A stretch of 64,000 nucleotides of DNA from Clostridium sulfidigenes (GCF_000732635.1 NZ_JPMD01000014.1:1-64000), one strand, 5' to 3'; positions 8,544-21,745 are shown, numbered from the stretch's first letter. The notes: generated by a model from the sequence alone, not told the origin. Numbers and translations: made by a program.

Positions 8544-9853
8544 TTTATATAATTCCTTTCCTGTAACTTATACTTTTCATTACAAATATCTATGATAAAT
8601 TTGATGAAGCCTTTAGCTGAATGTTCTCTTTCAAATGTTGATCTGTAAAAGGATGAATCAGAATTTCTCTTCCTAAGTCTTAAACATTCTTTTATGATTA
8701 AACTGTACTTCTTAGGTATAGTAGTTATTGCATATTCTAAAGCGCTATCTTTAGAGGTTATAGCTTTATTTTCTAAGGTATACAGTATCCTGCATAGGGT
8801 TACAACTGAAAATTCAATCCATTCATCCTGGAGAAATATATGATTTTCACTTAATTTATCTTCCCAATAATTATTTAAATTGTAGTTCATATTCTGTATA
8901 ATACTACACCAATCTACTTCTATAGATAAACTGTTAACATCAGGGCAATTTATAGGTATGCCAAAATACTTTAATGTCCACCAAGTAATATAATTAATAT
9001 CGTAATAGCCATAGTAATGAAGAATATTATCACAAAAGTATATATAAGGGCTTATTTCTGAATTAAGCTTACCTACTTTATCCTTAGTTATATACATGCC
9101 TTCCATCCTATTACCATATTCAAAAGTTTTACTTATTTTCCTATGGACTTTTTCTACGGTACCAATATCTTCATTTTCAAATTCCTCATTTAATATTGTT
9201 ATAAAATCTATATCGCTTGTTTTCTCACTAAAACAACCTAGTGCTACTGAATTATAAACATATATACCAAATATCTTATTAGGAAAGTTTTCTCTTAGGG
9301 ATTTATCATATTCATTTAACATAGGAATTAAAATCTCTGGAATGGGTGTGGTTTTTACTTTCTTCTCATAGCAATAAAAGTGAATTTCTCTATTAGGAAA
9401 ATATAATTTACCTACTCTTTTATATCCATGATTATCGTATAATTTAAGTGCTTTTCTATTTTCGCTATAAGCATCTAATCTAATAGATGTGTATTTATTT
9501 TCATCAGCAAACTCTTCAATGAATCTTAATATTTTCTTTGCAATTCCCATACCTTGATATTCAGGAAGTACAGCTAACCTATGAATAACCAATACTTTTT
9601 CACCTTGAGTAATCCAATTTATGTTATTGTACTCTGAGGGTTGCTCTTCATCTATGGCGAAATATGCTATAGATAGTCCGTTGTCTTTTAACAAATAGCA
9701 ATTACCACTAATAATATCAGTTTCTATAATATCTAAGCTAGGATAAAATTCATTCCATTGATAGATGTTATGGCTTTCCATATGAGTTTTACACTTAGAA
9801 ATTATATCAAAAATACTTGATAGATCTTGTTTTTGGCATTTAACAATATTCAT
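8540..9853 (-). CDS. Fusion protein: GNAT acetyltransferase plus AadA-like nucleotidyltransferase
   Basis: A single 437-residue frame with two enzyme domains. Residues 1-165 are a GNAT domain: acetyl-CoA loop VLPEYQGMGIAKKIL (95-109) and SENRKALKLYDNHGYKRVG (130-148). Residues 170-437 match the neighbouring AadA-like protein: NSVALGCFSEKTSDIDF (201-217) with metal-binding D214 and D216, then LCRILYTLENKAITSKDSAL. The usual Gly-Ser of the nucleotidyltransferase motif is Asn-Ser here, which may reduce activity. The ATG follows AAGGAAATAAGTT. Known bifunctional aminoglycoside-modifying enzymes join an acetyltransferase to another domain, but the domain order and substrate here are not established. 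Confidence 0.75.
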   Translation of the reverse strand: MNIVKCQKQDLSSIFDIISKCKTHMESHNIYQWNEFYPSLDIIETDIISGNCYLLKDNGLSIAYFAIDEEQPSEYNNINWITQGEKVLVIHRLAVLPEYQGMGIAKKILRFIEEFADENKYTSIRLDAYSENRKALKLYDNHGYKRVGKLYFPNREIHFYCYEKKVKTTPIPEILIPMLNEYDKSLRENFPNKIFGIYVYNSVALGCFSEKTSDIDFITILNEEFENEDIGTVEKVHRKISKTFEYGNRMEGMYITKDKVGKLNSEISPYIYFCDNILHYYGYYDINYITWWTLKYFGIPINCPDVNSLSIEVDWCSIIQNMNYNLNNYWEDKLSENHIFLQDEWIEFSVVTLCRILYTLENKAITSKDSALEYAITTIPKKYSLIIKECLRLRKRNSDSSFYRSTFEREHSAKGFIKFIIDICNEKYKLQERNYIK

Positions 9854-10070
9854 AACTTATTTCCTTTTAATCATATTTTTTATTGAATGTATTTTAAAAT
9901 AGTAGTTATATTATACCATTTATATAAATATAATTCATAAATTTATAATAATAATATTGAAGTTAGTGTATAATATTCATATATTTTGAATTTAATTATT
10001 TTCATAGAAGGTGTGATTTTTTAAAAAACCTTTAGGTATATTAAGAAAAGTTAATTAAGGAGATAAAATA

Positions 10071-10514
10071 ATGGATATTTTAATTAATAATATGGATGAG
10101 AATATGAGCTATGAAAAATCATGTGGAGCAGTAGTATATAAAACCTCAAATAAAGGAATTAAATATTTGCTTTTAAAAAGTATTGGCCTTGATAGTTATT
10201 GGGGATTCCCTAAAGGTCATATGGAATATTCAGAAACAGAAGAAGAAACAGCTTTAAGAGAAGTTTTTGAGGAATGTGGACTGAAAGTTAACTTAATAGA
10301 TGGATTTCGAGCTACAGATAAATATAATATTGATAATTTTATTGAAAAAGAAGTGGTATTGTTTTTAGGAGAAGCTGATAATAGTTTAATTAAAATTCAA
10401 GTAGAAGAAATTGAGGATTATAGATGGTGTAATTATGAGGAAGCTAAGAGCTTATTAACCTATGAAAGTGGGCGAAGAATCCTTAGTGAGACTAACAAAT
10501 TTTTATGTGAGTGA
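10071..10514 (+). CDS. Nudix hydrolase, Ap4A-hydrolase-like
   Basis: A 147-residue Nudix protein. The Nudix box starts at G49 (GHMEYSE) and runs through REVFEECGL (63-71), fitting G-x5-E-x7-R-E-x-x-E-E-x-G. The flanking SYWGFPKGH resembles bacterial and eukaryotic diadenosine tetraphosphatases (W-x-x-P-K-G-H). It probably cleaves a dinucleoside polyphosphate or another NDP-X. The ATG at 10071 follows AAGGAGATAAAATA; later in-frame ATGs lack a site. It is transcribed alone and converges on the V-ATPase operon. Confidence 0.85.
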   Translation: MDILINNMDENMSYEKSCGAVVYKTSNKGIKYLLLKSIGLDSYWGFPKGHMEYSETEEETALREVFEECGLKVNLIDGFRATDKYNIDNFIEKEVVLFLGEADNSLIKIQVEEIEDYRWCNYEEAKSLLTYESGRRILSETNKFLCE

Positions 10515-10538
10515 ATTTAAGTAAACAGAAATTAAAAT

Positions 10539-10566
10539 AAGAGGTAACCCGGAGGTTACCTCTTTT
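10539..10566. terminator. Bidirectional terminator of nudix gene and V-ATPase operon
   Basis: Arms AAGAGGTAACC and GGTTACCTCTT flank a short loop with A/T tracts either side. It lies between two convergent genes and ends within the stop region of the ATPase D-subunit gene. Confidence 0.9.
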
Positions 10567-11224
10567 ACATCTGCTCAGCTGCAGCCTGTGCTTTTTCCAT
10601 CATATCTTTTACCTTCATTAGACGGCTTAAAGCACCTCTTTCATTTTCATCCAGCTTCATTTTAATATACTTAATTGTTTCTTGAAGCTGAGGAATCGTC
10701 ATATATTCTAGAGCGTTTACCCTTCTTCTTGTCTTCTCAATCTCATCGGCCATAAGCTGACAAGACTTTTCTACTTCTGCAAGTTCTAGAAGCTTAGGAA
10801 GAATTAAATAAAGCTGTTCAATTGAATTATCAAGTTCTGAGGAAGTACTGTAAAATCCATAAGGATATATACTACCTGAATCACCTTCTAGCTTACGTAC
10901 GAAGTTCATAACAGGTACATTTACACTCATTATGTTTTTTTCTGCTAGCTCTAAAGATATGCTTTCCTTAGGATAAGAAATAGCTTCTTCCAAGAACTCA
11001 GGTGATATAGCTGCTGATGCCATGAGGAAATCCTTAAAGGCACCTTGAAGCTTATCTTCAACTTCACCACGTAACTTATTGTTATATTTTATTAAATCTA
11101 TGAACCTTCTCATTAATTCATCTTGTTTATCTTTAAGAAGTTTATGCCCTCTAGTTGCTGTAGCTAGTCTTTTCTTTAATTTGGATAGCTCCATTCTAGT
11201 AGGATTGACATTTAATCTTGCCAT
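10565..11224 (-). CDS. ntpD: V-type ATPase subunit D (central stalk)
   Basis: Central rotor-shaft subunit of the V1 part, 219 residues. It opens with [17 protein letters not shown] and is almost wholly helical, with long N- and C-terminal coiled-coil segments (about 1-75 and 150-215) as in all D subunits. [14 protein letters not shown] is a conserved region. The ATG lies just after the B-subunit stop, behind GATGAGGCATAGCAT. It is the last gene of the operon. Confidence 0.95.
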   Translation of the reverse strand: MARLNVNPTRMELSKLKKRLATATRGHKLLKDKQDELMRRFIDLIKYNNKLRGEVEDKLQGAFKDFLMASAAISPEFLEEAISYPKESISLELAEKNIMSVNVPVMNFVRKLEGDSGSIYPYGFYSTSSELDNSIEQLYLILPKLLELAEVEKSCQLMADEIEKTRRRVNALEYMTIPQLQETIKYIKMKLDENERGALSRLMKVKDMMEKAQAAAEQM

Positions 11225-11227
11225 ATG

Positions 11228-12610
11228 CTATGCCTCATCTCCCTTAGGCATATACTTTTCAAGGTATTCATCTCTAATTCTCTTAAGCTCTGTAGTAGGA
11301 AGTATGGTTAGAAGCTTCCATCCAAGAGATAAAGTTTCTTCTATGCTTCTATTTGTATTAAATCCTTGAGAAACATATTCATTTTCAAAAGCCTCAGCAA
11401 ACTTAGCATATTTTTTATCTGCATCTGAAAGAGCAGATTCACCTAGAATTGCTGATAATTCTTTTGCTTGCTTACCTTGTGCATATGCTGAAAATAATTG
11501 GTTCATAGTATCTGCATGGTCTTCTCTAGTTTTACCCTTACCTATTCCTTTATCTTTAAGTCTTGATAGTGAAGGTAATACATCTATTGGAGGCATTATA
11601 CCCTTTTGATATAATTCTCTAGATAGAATAATTTGTCCTTCTGTTATATATCCAGTTAAGTCTGGAATTGGGTGAGTTTTATCATCCTCTGGCATTGTAA
11701 GAATCGGAATTTGAGTGATAGATCCTTCTATACCTTTTAATCTTCCAGCTCTTTCATAAAGAGTAGATAGGTCCGTATAAAGATATCCTGGATATCCACG
11801 TCTACCTGGAACTTCCTTTCTAGCAGCGGATACTTCTCTTAAAGCTTCTGCATAGTTTGTTATATCAGTCAATATAACAAGTACGTGCATTCCTTTTTCA
11901 TAAGCTAAATACTCAGCTGTAGTAAGAGCCATTCTTGGGGTAGCTATTCTCTCGATAGCTGGGTCAGAAGCTAAGTTCATGAATAGTACTGATTTATCTA
12001 TAGCACCAGTCTTTTTAAACTCATCTACGAAGAATTGAGCTTCTTCAAAAGTTATACCTATAGCTCCAAATACAACGGCAAACTTAGAATCTGAGTTAAG
12101 AACTTGAGCTTGACGTGCTATTTGAGCAGCCAATTGTGCATGTGGAAGTCCTGAACCTGAAAATACAGGTAGTTTTTGACCTCTAACTAATGTATTAAGC
12201 CCATCTATAGCAGAAATTCCAGTTTGAATAAATTCAGATGGATAATCCCTTGATACTGGGTTAATTGGCTCACCGTTTATATCTACTCTTTTTTCAGCTA
12301 TAATACTAGGACCATCATCGTTTGGATTTCCCATACCATCAAATATTCTTCCTAACATATCCTCAGATACACCAAGTTCTAGAGGTCTTCCTAGAAATTT
12401 AGCTTTAGTACCTTTTAAGTTTATTCCAGATGAACCTTCGAAAAGTTGAACCATTGCTTTAGAACCATTAACTTCTAGAACTTTACCTCTTCTCTTTTCT
12501 CCAGTTTGTAATTCTATTTCAACTAATTCGTCATATTTAACGCCTTCAACACCTTCAACAACCATCAAAGGTCCTACAACTTCTGTAACAGTTCTGTATT
12601 CTTTAAGCAT
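11228..12610 (-). CDS. ntpB: V-type ATPase subunit B (regulatory)
   Basis: Non-catalytic nucleotide-site subunit of the V1 head, 460 residues. The P-loop position reads [18 protein letters not shown] instead of a true GxxxxGKT, which is the B-subunit hallmark. Other conserved parts are the [19 protein letters not shown] region, [20 protein letters not shown] and [17 protein letters not shown]. Its ATG overlaps the end of the A-subunit gene by eight bases. Length is normal. Confidence 0.97.
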   Translation of the reverse strand: MLKEYRTVTEVVGPLMVVEGVEGVKYDELVEIELQTGEKRRGKVLEVNGSKAMVQLFEGSSGINLKGTKAKFLGRPLELGVSEDMLGRIFDGMGNPNDDGPSIIAEKRVDINGEPINPVSRDYPSEFIQTGISAIDGLNTLVRGQKLPVFSGSGLPHAQLAAQIARQAQVLNSDSKFAVVFGAIGITFEEAQFFVDEFKKTGAIDKSVLFMNLASDPAIERIATPRMALTTAEYLAYEKGMHVLVILTDITNYAEALREVSAARKEVPGRRGYPGYLYTDLSTLYERAGRLKGIEGSITQIPILTMPEDDKTHPIPDLTGYITEGQIILSRELYQKGIMPPIDVLPSLSRLKDKGIGKGKTREDHADTMNQLFSAYAQGKQAKELSAILGESALSDADKKYAKFAEAFENEYVSQGFNTNRSIEETLSLGWKLLTILPTTELKRIRDEYLEKYMPKGDEA

Positions 12611-14378
12611 CTAGAACCCCTCCTTCGCTAATTAATCTATTAATTTCTACTACTAATTCCTCAGCGATGTTATTGATAGTGTCAATATTATCTTCGGCAA
12701 TATATTTACTTCTTGCAATTTTATCTCTCATAGGTAAATTTAATATATTGTTTAGATAAACTCCAGCTTCTAAAGCACGTTCAGCTTCTTTTCTAAATAA
12801 TAGAATTAATTTTAGCATTTTATGTTGTTTGCCAAGTGAAGCATAAGTGTCTATTTCATGGAAAGCATTTTGTTGTAAATAGTCTTCTCTAAGAGACTTT
12901 GCAACTTCTAATTTTAATCTATCTTTTTCAGATAGTGCATCTATACCTACTAATCTAACAATTTCATCAAGGCTAGCTTCTTCTTGTAGTAGTGTCATAG
13001 CTTCAATTCTTAATTGAGACCAATCTGATGCTACTTCATCATCCATCCATTGACCTATACTATCTAAGTATAATGAGTATGAACTTAACCAGTTTATTGA
13101 AGGGAAGTGACGCTTATAAGCTAATTGAGCATCTAGTCCCCAGAAAACCTTAACTATTCTTAAAGTAGATTGAGTAACTGGTTCAGATAAGTCTCCACCT
13201 GGAGGAGATACGGCTCCAATAGCAGTAACTGCTCCTTGTCTACCATCTTTTCCTAAACATACAACCTTACCAGCTCTTTCATAATAATCTGCAAGTCTTG
13301 ATCCTAGGTAAGCTGGATATCCTTCATCACCAGGCATCTCTTCAAGTCTACCGGACATTTCTCTTAGAGCCTCAGCCCATCTTGAAGTAGAGTCTGCCAT
13401 TATAGAAACTGAGTATCCCATATCTCTAAAGTATTCTGCTATAGTTATACCAGTGTAGATACAAGCTTCACGGGCTGCAACTGGCATATTTGAAGTATTA
13501 GCAATAAGTACTGTTCTCTTCATTAAGCTTTCACCAGTTTTTGGGTCTTTAAGTTCTGGGAATTCATTAAGAACGTCTGTCATTTCATTACCACGTTCAC
13601 CACATCCAACATAAACAACAATTTCAGTATCTCCCCATTTAGCTATCTGGTGTTGAACTACTGTTTTACCAGCTCCGAAAGGTCCTGGTACCGCTGCAGC
13701 TCCACCTTTAGCTACTGGGAAAAATGTATCTATAACTCTTTGTCCTGTAATCATTGGCTCAATAGGTTTTAACTTGCTAGCATAAGGTCTTCCTTTTCTA
13801 GCTGGCCATTTTTGCATTAGGGTTAACTCTTTATCACCCTTTTCGGTTTCTACGATACAAACAGTTTCAACTATAGTAAAGTTACCTGATTTTATTTCTT
13901 TAATCTTTCCTTTTACTCCATAAGGAACCATTATCTTGTGAAGTACTACGGCAGTTTCTTGAACTGTTCCAATAATATCTCCAGCTTCTACCTCATCTCC
14001 AACCTTTGCTGTAGCATTAAATTCCCAAACCCTTGTTCTGTCTAGAGACTTAACTGCAACACCTTTTTTTAGGAAATGAGAATTTGCAGCTTCTTGCAAA
14101 GCATTAAGTGGTCTTTGAATACCATCAAACATAGCTTCGATTAATCCTGGTCCAAGTTCTATACTTAGTGGCTCTCCTGTTGTAATTACTGGGTCTCCAG
14201 GTCCTATACCAGAGGTTTCCTCATAAACCTGAATGGAAGCTTTATCGCCTCTCATTTCAATGATTTCACCAATAAGTCCCTTTTCACCAACTTTTACAAC
14301 GTCAAATATATTAGCATTATCCATGTCCTTAGCAACTACTAATGGACCTGAAACTTTAACAATAGTACCATTCTTCAA
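12603..14378 (-). CDS. ntpA: V-type ATPase subunit A (catalytic)
   Basis: Catalytic subunit of the V1 head, 591 residues. It has an N-terminal beta-barrel, the non-homologous insert (about 115-185) that separates A subunits from F-type beta, and the P-loop GPFGAGKT (232-239, Lys238). The catalytic region [14 protein letters not shown] and [20 protein letters not shown] are intact. The start is TTG at 14378 behind AGGTAGG. It lies directly upstream of ntpB in the usual ntp order. Confidence 0.97.
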   Translation of the reverse strand: MKNGTIVKVSGPLVVAKDMDNANIFDVVKVGEKGLIGEIIEMRGDKASIQVYEETSGIGPGDPVITTGEPLSIELGPGLIEAMFDGIQRPLNALQEAANSHFLKKGVAVKSLDRTRVWEFNATAKVGDEVEAGDIIGTVQETAVVLHKIMVPYGVKGKIKEIKSGNFTIVETVCIVETEKGDKELTLMQKWPARKGRPYASKLKPIEPMITGQRVIDTFFPVAKGGAAAVPGPFGAGKTVVQHQIAKWGDTEIVVYVGCGERGNEMTDVLNEFPELKDPKTGESLMKRTVLIANTSNMPVAAREACIYTGITIAEYFRDMGYSVSIMADSTSRWAEALREMSGRLEEMPGDEGYPAYLGSRLADYYERAGKVVCLGKDGRQGAVTAIGAVSPPGGDLSEPVTQSTLRIVKVFWGLDAQLAYKRHFPSINWLSSYSLYLDSIGQWMDDEVASDWSQLRIEAMTLLQEEASLDEIVRLVGIDALSEKDRLKLEVAKSLREDYLQQNAFHEIDTYASLGKQHKMLKLILLFRKEAERALEAGVYLNNILNLPMRDKIARSKYIAEDNIDTINNIAEELVVEINRLISEGGVLDA

Positions 14379-14395
14379 GTTTTTTACCTACCTTT

Positions 14396-14704
14396 CTATA
14401 AGATATTTACTCCAACAGCTTTTTCTACATAATCGCTGATTTTTTGTTTACCAATATTTAGTGTGCCTTGATTGCTTGGTATAAGTATAATTGCAGGTAT
14501 AAGCTTTTTATTATACCTTTCAATAGTTTCTTCTAAATGCTGAGCTAATTGCTCAGTTAAAAATATTACAGCATAATTTTCAAAAGCCATTTTATCTACA
14601 ATTTTTCTTGCTTCTTCAGCTTCAACTGCTGGATAAACATCAATTCCTAAGGCCTTAAATGCTAGTATTGAATCTTTATCTCCAACTACACCTATCTTAT
14701 ACAT
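14396..14704 (-). CDS. ntpG: V-type ATPase subunit F
   Basis: Small central-stalk subunit (102 residues), named NtpG in Enterococcus hirae. It begins [20 protein letters not shown], the standard start of this family, and has [11 protein letters not shown] in the middle. An in-frame GTG or ATG further upstream would overlap the C subunit more, so the ATG at 14704 was chosen; it overlaps the C-subunit stop by eight bases. Its C-terminal helix should bind subunit D. Confidence 0.92.
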   Translation of the reverse strand: MYKIGVVGDKDSILAFKALGIDVYPAVEAEEARKIVDKMAFENYAVIFLTEQLAQHLEETIERYNKKLIPAIILIPSNQGTLNIGKQKISDYVEKAVGVNIL

Positions 14705-15698
14705 ATAGTTCACGCAACCTTTCTCTGATAACTTCAGTAGCAACCTTATTAATCTTTCCTACCATAATAATTCTAATTATTTTAATTTCAGTTTCTTTAG
14801 CAATTATATATGCAATGATAGGCTCTGGTCCGAAGTTAACTCTCTTAGCTTCCTTTGCATGATCCATAATATAATTATCATAGAGTACATCTAAGGATGA
14901 AATGCTACCTGTAGCCATGTATTCTTCTAAGATGGTATGTAGTACCTTTGAGTAAGGGGTTCTAGATATTTTACTAGTAAAGATTTCTAGGGATTCATTT
15001 ATTCCTTCTATAAAAAAGTTATGCTTTATAGTTCCATTAGGTATTAATACACCTTCAAGGAATCTACCATCTTTATTTTGCTTTTTAACTCTAAGCATAG
15101 TCTTTATATTAGTAATATCTATAGATTCATTTACATATCTAGTTATATACTGAACATCTATATTCCTTGCTTTTTCTATCATACCTTCAAACATGTATTT
15201 ATCTAAAAGAGTGTCTATTACTTGAGGATCTGAATTAACCTCAAACTCTTTTTCTACCTTAGTTATAACCTTTTGAATTTGCTTATCTAAGGATTTTAGC
15301 TCATCAGATAAAATACAGTTTTTAAGAGTATCTAAAGGAATTGTTCCTATTGGTATTAAAATATTAGATAAATCCTTGCCCAAGGCTTTTGCCTTTAATA
15401 AAACTTTAATATTATGATAATCATATCTTAAACTCATAATATCTATAATTTCTTTTACAGGAGATATTTTATATAAAGTGCTGTAAAGATTCACTAGCTC
15501 TTCCTTAAGGATTTTTTCATAATCATAAACTGAATCTATATTATTAATAAGTTCACCATAAGTAGTTTCTTGTAATATCTTTAAAACTTCCTGTGGTCCA
15601 TCACTATCCAATAATCTTTCAATTTTATTTTTATCAAGGAGTCTTTTTTCCATTACCCTTAATCGAGCTACAGCATGGGTAAAATCCATTCTGTCCAT
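14697..15698 (-). CDS. ntpC: V-type ATPase subunit C (d)
   Basis: A 333-residue helical socket subunit that connects the central stalk to the membrane rotor ring. Family features include the N-terminal [14 protein letters not shown] and [20 protein letters not shown], repeated in the second half as [14 protein letters not shown], and a final [21 protein letters not shown]. The ATG follows GAGGTATTTAA. Operon order E-C-F-A-B-D matches E. hirae. Confidence 0.93.
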   Translation of the reverse strand: MDRMDFTHAVARLRVMEKRLLDKNKIERLLDSDGPQEVLKILQETTYGELINNIDSVYDYEKILKEELVNLYSTLYKISPVKEIIDIMSLRYDYHNIKVLLKAKALGKDLSNILIPIGTIPLDTLKNCILSDELKSLDKQIQKVITKVEKEFEVNSDPQVIDTLLDKYMFEGMIEKARNIDVQYITRYVNESIDITNIKTMLRVKKQNKDGRFLEGVLIPNGTIKHNFFIEGINESLEIFTSKISRTPYSKVLHTILEEYMATGSISSLDVLYDNYIMDHAKEAKRVNFGPEPIIAYIIAKETEIKIIRIIMVGKINKVATEVIRERLRELYV

Positions 15699-15713
15699 TT
15701 AAATACCTCCTCA

Positions 15714-16316
15714 CTATTCTGTAAACAATATTTTCCCAACTTCATACTCTAATTCATATTTAAGTGAATTCACAAGTTCATCAAAGGAATTATTTATCTC
15801 AATTCCATTTTTACTAAGGATAAACCCACCATCAATTTCATGAGTTTTAACGTTGAATTTTAAATTTCCTAATTTGCCCTTAGATATTAAGGCCTTATTT
15901 ACCTCGGCTAAGAACTTTTCAGGAAGCTTATCTCTATCTACTGGGTTTATAATTATTTCTTCATCTCCATGGATGTCTATAGCCATAATAGAGTTCTTTA
16001 TGAATTTAGTGAATTCTTCTGCATTCATAGCTTTTAGTTTTTCCTTAGCTGCTTCAAACACTTTCTCAATAACTTGTTGCTTTGCTAATAATTTTTTATT
16101 TCTTATTTCTAAATCAGTTTTTGAGATAATTCTTTCTTTTATAGTTTTGCTTTCCATTTCAGCTTTTTGTAAAATAGAAGAAGCTTTTTTATTGGCCTCT
16201 TCTGTTTTCTTTTTAATTATTTCATCAGCTTTAACGGTAGCTTCATTTAAAATTTCAATTTTTTTTACTTCTGCATCCTTTATAATTTTAGAAGTAAGAT
16301 TATCCAAATTAGACAT
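15714..16316 (-). CDS. ntpE: V-type ATPase subunit E (peripheral stalk)
   Basis: About 200 residues. The first 100 form a long charged helix (KADEIIKKKTEEANKKASS) and the C-terminal domain ends INNSFDELVNSLKYELEYEV, as in E subunits that anchor the peripheral stalk to the V1 head. The ATG at 16316 has AAGGAAG eight bases upstream. A GTG at 16325 is in frame but overlaps that site, so it was not used. Confidence 0.92.
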   Translation of the reverse strand: MSNLDNLTSKIIKDAEVKKIEILNEATVKADEIIKKKTEEANKKASSILQKAEMESKTIKERIISKTDLEIRNKKLLAKQQVIEKVFEAAKEKLKAMNAEEFTKFIKNSIMAIDIHGDEEIIINPVDRDKLPEKFLAEVNKALISKGKLGNLKFNVKTHEIDGGFILSKNGIEINNSFDELVNSLKYELEYEVGKILFTE

Positions 16317-16333
16317 ATTATTCACTTCCTTAA

Positions 16334-18778
<2,445 letters not shown>

Positions 18779-18792
<14 letters not shown>

Positions 18793-19105
18793 TGAACTTC
18801 ACTATCCTCTCAATTACTAAATTAATAGCTAAATCAATCTTTTCCTTAGAAGTATTAATTATATTTTTAACTTCTTCATCCCCTTTAGCTAAGGTTGGTT
18901 GTGACTCCTCATTTCCTTTATTAAGAGCATCTTCTTTCATTTTTTTTGCTTTTTCTGTAGCATCTTCAATGATAGCATGGTACTCTTCATTGCCTTTAAC
19001 TTGAGCATCACTAATTATTTGTTTGCTATTTTCTACTGCTTTCTCTAATATATCCTTTGCAGTAGATTCGGCCTGTTGAATTTTACTAATTGCTTCTAGC
19101 GCCAA
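18779..19105 (-). CDS. ntpF: V-type ATPase peripheral-stalk subunit G/H
   Basis: First gene of the ATPase operon, 108 residues. It is one continuous charged helix from EAISKIQQAESTAKDIL to the LVIERIV end, as in the small peripheral-stalk partner of subunit E (NtpF in E. hirae, AhaH/AtpH elsewhere). The start is TTG at 19105, behind AAAGGTGGTGATATT. The operon promoter should lie in 19106-19260; no clear -35/-10 pair was recognised. Confidence 0.88.
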
Positions 19106-19266
19106 AATATCACCACCTTTTAAGTATTAATTATATATATAACCACTTGCATTAAGTCTGCTTTCTGTACTTATGTAAACATAATAATTAAGTGGTATTG
19201 GATAACTTATAACATGGGTTAGTTCAACTCTTTAAAAGATATATTAAAATCTATTATATCAGTTTT

Positions 19267-19319
19267 CTTAAAAAGTACAATATACCAATACAAAAAATTA
19301 ATATATTGTACTTTTTAAA
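19267..19319. terminator. Hairpin between radical SAM gene and V-ATPase operon
   Basis: Arms TTAAAAAGTACAATATA and TATATTGTACTTTTTAA are near-perfect with a loop of about 17 nt. It lies just past the radical SAM stop on the minus strand and separates that operon from the ATPase promoter. Confidence 0.85.
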
Positions 19320-19343
19320 ATAACAAAGATTTTACTTGACATT

Positions 19344-21062
19344 TTATTGAACTTTTAATTCACTTTCCTGTATAAATATTCTTTCCTTAATGGGATTATT
19401 TATAAAGGCAATATAATTTAAGGTTTTCTTTATTTCTCCACATTCAATAAAACTTTGTATACTATGATTAAATTTAAACACACTTATTTTATTTATATTA
19501 TCTATAGAATTTTTATTCATAATGTATTCTTTTATATTTCTCTCCTCAGCTTTACTCATTTCTATTCTTAGAAAGTCAGGTATCCACTTTGTGTTATTAT
19601 ATGAGAAATACTCATATCTTATTATGTCTAATAATAATTCTTTCTCACCAGCTTTGATAAAGTCATTAAATTCAACAAAGAGAGAGTAATAATCTACAGA
19701 TGCTATGCTGCGTCTAAAGTATCCCTTGCCATCATAAAATTTAGATAGTTCATAGTAGAATTCGAATATATCTTTGAATTTATTACTTTTTTTAAAGAAA
19801 TTTAATATAGTATAAAACTTACCACTATTTAAATACTTATCGACCATATGCTCAATTTTCTTTAGTATAATTAATTCATCATAACTTATATTTTTTGTTT
19901 TTAGAATTTCATAAGGTGGATAAGGTGAATAAACCATTCCCCATTTTTCACTTTCTTCCCTCATTTGAGAACCTTTTAAAAGCTTTAAAAATCCTAATTG
20001 TAACTCCTCTGGACTAATCTCATATACTTCATTAAAGGATTTTCTGAAGGAGTTAAAGTCTTCACCAGGTAACCCTGCAATTAAATCTAGATGTTGCTTA
20101 ATATTCTTTAGTTTATTTAGCTCTAATACTTTTTCTTTAATAGTTGAAAATTCTATAGTTCTATTAATATTTCTTAATATCTCGTTATTGGTGGTTTGAA
20201 CACCTACTTCAAATTGAAACATGCCACTAGGTGCTTTACTAAGTATATTTATTGATTCACTACTAAATAGATCAGCAGATACTTCAAAGTGAAAACAGGT
20301 ATTCTCTCCATTTTCAATTAGATAACTCCAAATAGCATTTGCAAAAGTTTTATTACAATTAAAGGTTCTATCAACAAATTTAACTAATTTAACTTTTTTA
20401 TCTATAAAATATTGTAGTTCTTTTAACACTCTATCTATGTTTAAGAATCTTACTCCATGGGTAGTTGAAGATAAACAGTACTTACAATTAAAAGGACATC
20501 CTCTAGAAGCTTCATAATATACAATTTTATTTTTTAAGTCGTCTTCAGCTTCATAAGGAAATACTATATTGTTCATATCCATTAATGGTCTATTACCTCC
20601 ATATATGATGCCTTCCTTACTTTTGTAGTATAATCCCTTAATATTTTCACAATTATTATTATCTCCATTAACTTCAATATTTATTTTAAAATTAATTAAT
20701 TCTCTATAGGTATCTTCACCTTCTCCTTCAATTAAATATTCACCTATATTTTCTGTTAAAAACTCAATAGGATTATAAGAAGTTTCTGGGCCTCCATATA
20801 TAATTTCAATATTACTGTCTATAAGCTTTATTAAAGTTGATACCTTTTTAACAAACTCAATATTCCAAATATAACAGGAAAATCCTATTATATTTGGTTT
20901 TTCATATAGTATTTCTTCAACTATTCTTTCTTCTCTATCATTTATAGAAAACTCCATAGTGTGACAATTATAATCTAAATCCTTTGTATATGCTTTTAAA
21001 TATCTTACTGCTAAATTGCTGTGTATATACTTTGAATTTACTGCAACTAAAACTACTTTCAT
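19344..21062 (-). CDS. Cobalamin-binding-type radical SAM protein with DUF4080
   Basis: A 572-residue protein. The N-terminal part (about 1-130) is a B12-binding-like Rossmann domain with IIYGGPETS and EYLIEGEGEDTY. The radical SAM domain follows with the cluster motif SRGCPFNCKYC (C189, C193, C196) and the HLDLIAGLPGED region. The C-terminal 150 residues fit DUF4080, which accompanies this clostridial class. A histidine like that of the D-x-H-x-x-G cobalamin motif is not evident. The reaction is unknown. It is paired with a methyltransferase-like gene six bases upstream. Confidence 0.88.
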   Translation of the reverse strand: MKVVLVAVNSKYIHSNLAVRYLKAYTKDLDYNCHTMEFSINDREERIVEEILYEKPNIIGFSCYIWNIEFVKKVSTLIKLIDSNIEIIYGGPETSYNPIEFLTENIGEYLIEGEGEDTYRELINFKINIEVNGDNNNCENIKGLYYKSKEGIIYGGNRPLMDMNNIVFPYEAEDDLKNKIVYYEASRGCPFNCKYCLSSTTHGVRFLNIDRVLKELQYFIDKKVKLVKFVDRTFNCNKTFANAIWSYLIENGENTCFHFEVSADLFSSESINILSKAPSGMFQFEVGVQTTNNEILRNINRTIEFSTIKEKVLELNKLKNIKQHLDLIAGLPGEDFNSFRKSFNEVYEISPEELQLGFLKLLKGSQMREESEKWGMVYSPYPPYEILKTKNISYDELIILKKIEHMVDKYLNSGKFYTILNFFKKSNKFKDIFEFYYELSKFYDGKGYFRRSIASVDYYSLFVEFNDFIKAGEKELLLDIIRYEYFSYNNTKWIPDFLRIEMSKAEERNIKEYIMNKNSIDNINKISVFKFNHSIQSFIECGEIKKTLNYIAFINNPIKERIFIQESELKVQ

Positions 21063-21068
21063 TTTTTA

Positions 21069-21572
21069 TTAACATCCTTTCTTTCTGCCCACAATCCTAA
21101 AGGTACCATTGGAAGATACTGCTTCTACAATATCAAAATAATTCTTTAGTCCCTCCATAATTTTTGATGAAGTATTATCAGTAAATAGGTTAAGTAAGTT
21201 TATTTGAAAATTCCTCATACTTTTATCAGGCAATGATACCCTTATATTTTTTTGTAATGTCTTTAATAGCTCCTTTTCCACATCCCAAATATAAACATAT
21301 CCATTATTTTTCATTAATCTATATATATTATCAAAAAGCTTTATCTTTTGTCTATGGGTTTTAATTTTATTTAAGGTAAAAAATACTATACAGCTATCAT
21401 AATACCCTTCATTATCACAGGATTTAGAAGGTTCATTCTCCAAATAATTAACATCTATAAAATTATCATAATATTTATTAGCCTTATATATTATACCCTG
21501 GTTTCCATAAGTAATATCCAATACGTTACCTCTAAAAACCTCTTTTTCTAAACTTACAAATAAGCTCTCCAT
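21069..21572 (-). CDS. SAM-dependent methyltransferase-like protein
   Basis: A 167-residue protein with a weak class I methyltransferase layout: GNVLDITYGNQGIIYKA at the motif I position, YYDSCIVFFTLNKIKTHRQK for motif IV and LMKNNGYVYIWDVEK for the following strand. The glycine-rich loop is reduced, so SAM binding is uncertain. It is co-transcribed with the downstream radical SAM gene (six-base gap), which suggests a shared pathway. The substrate is unknown. Confidence 0.65.
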   Translation of the reverse strand: MESLFVSLEKEVFRGNVLDITYGNQGIIYKANKYYDNFIDVNYLENEPSKSCDNEGYYDSCIVFFTLNKIKTHRQKIKLFDNIYRLMKNNGYVYIWDVEKELLKTLQKNIRVSLPDKSMRNFQINLLNLFTDNTSSKIMEGLKNYFDIVEAVSSNGTFRIVGRKKGC

Positions 21573-21691
21573 TTCACACCTCCATATTTATATATTATTG
21601 ATAATATTCTTTTTAATTTTGTAAATTCCTTTATTTTTACTATTGCATAAGAAAAAATAAGATTATGTTGAAAATTACAGTTATAGTACCT

Positions 21692-21732
21692 AAAAAAAAG
21701 AACTACCAATATATTTTCGTGGTAGTTCTTAC
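21692..21732 (-). terminator. Terminator of the phospholipase C-like gene
   Basis: Perfect ten-bp arms AAGAACTACC and GGTAGTTCTT with a T-run on the minus strand, 15 bases past the gene stop. Confidence 0.85.
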
Positions 21733-21745
21733 ATTATATATAGCT

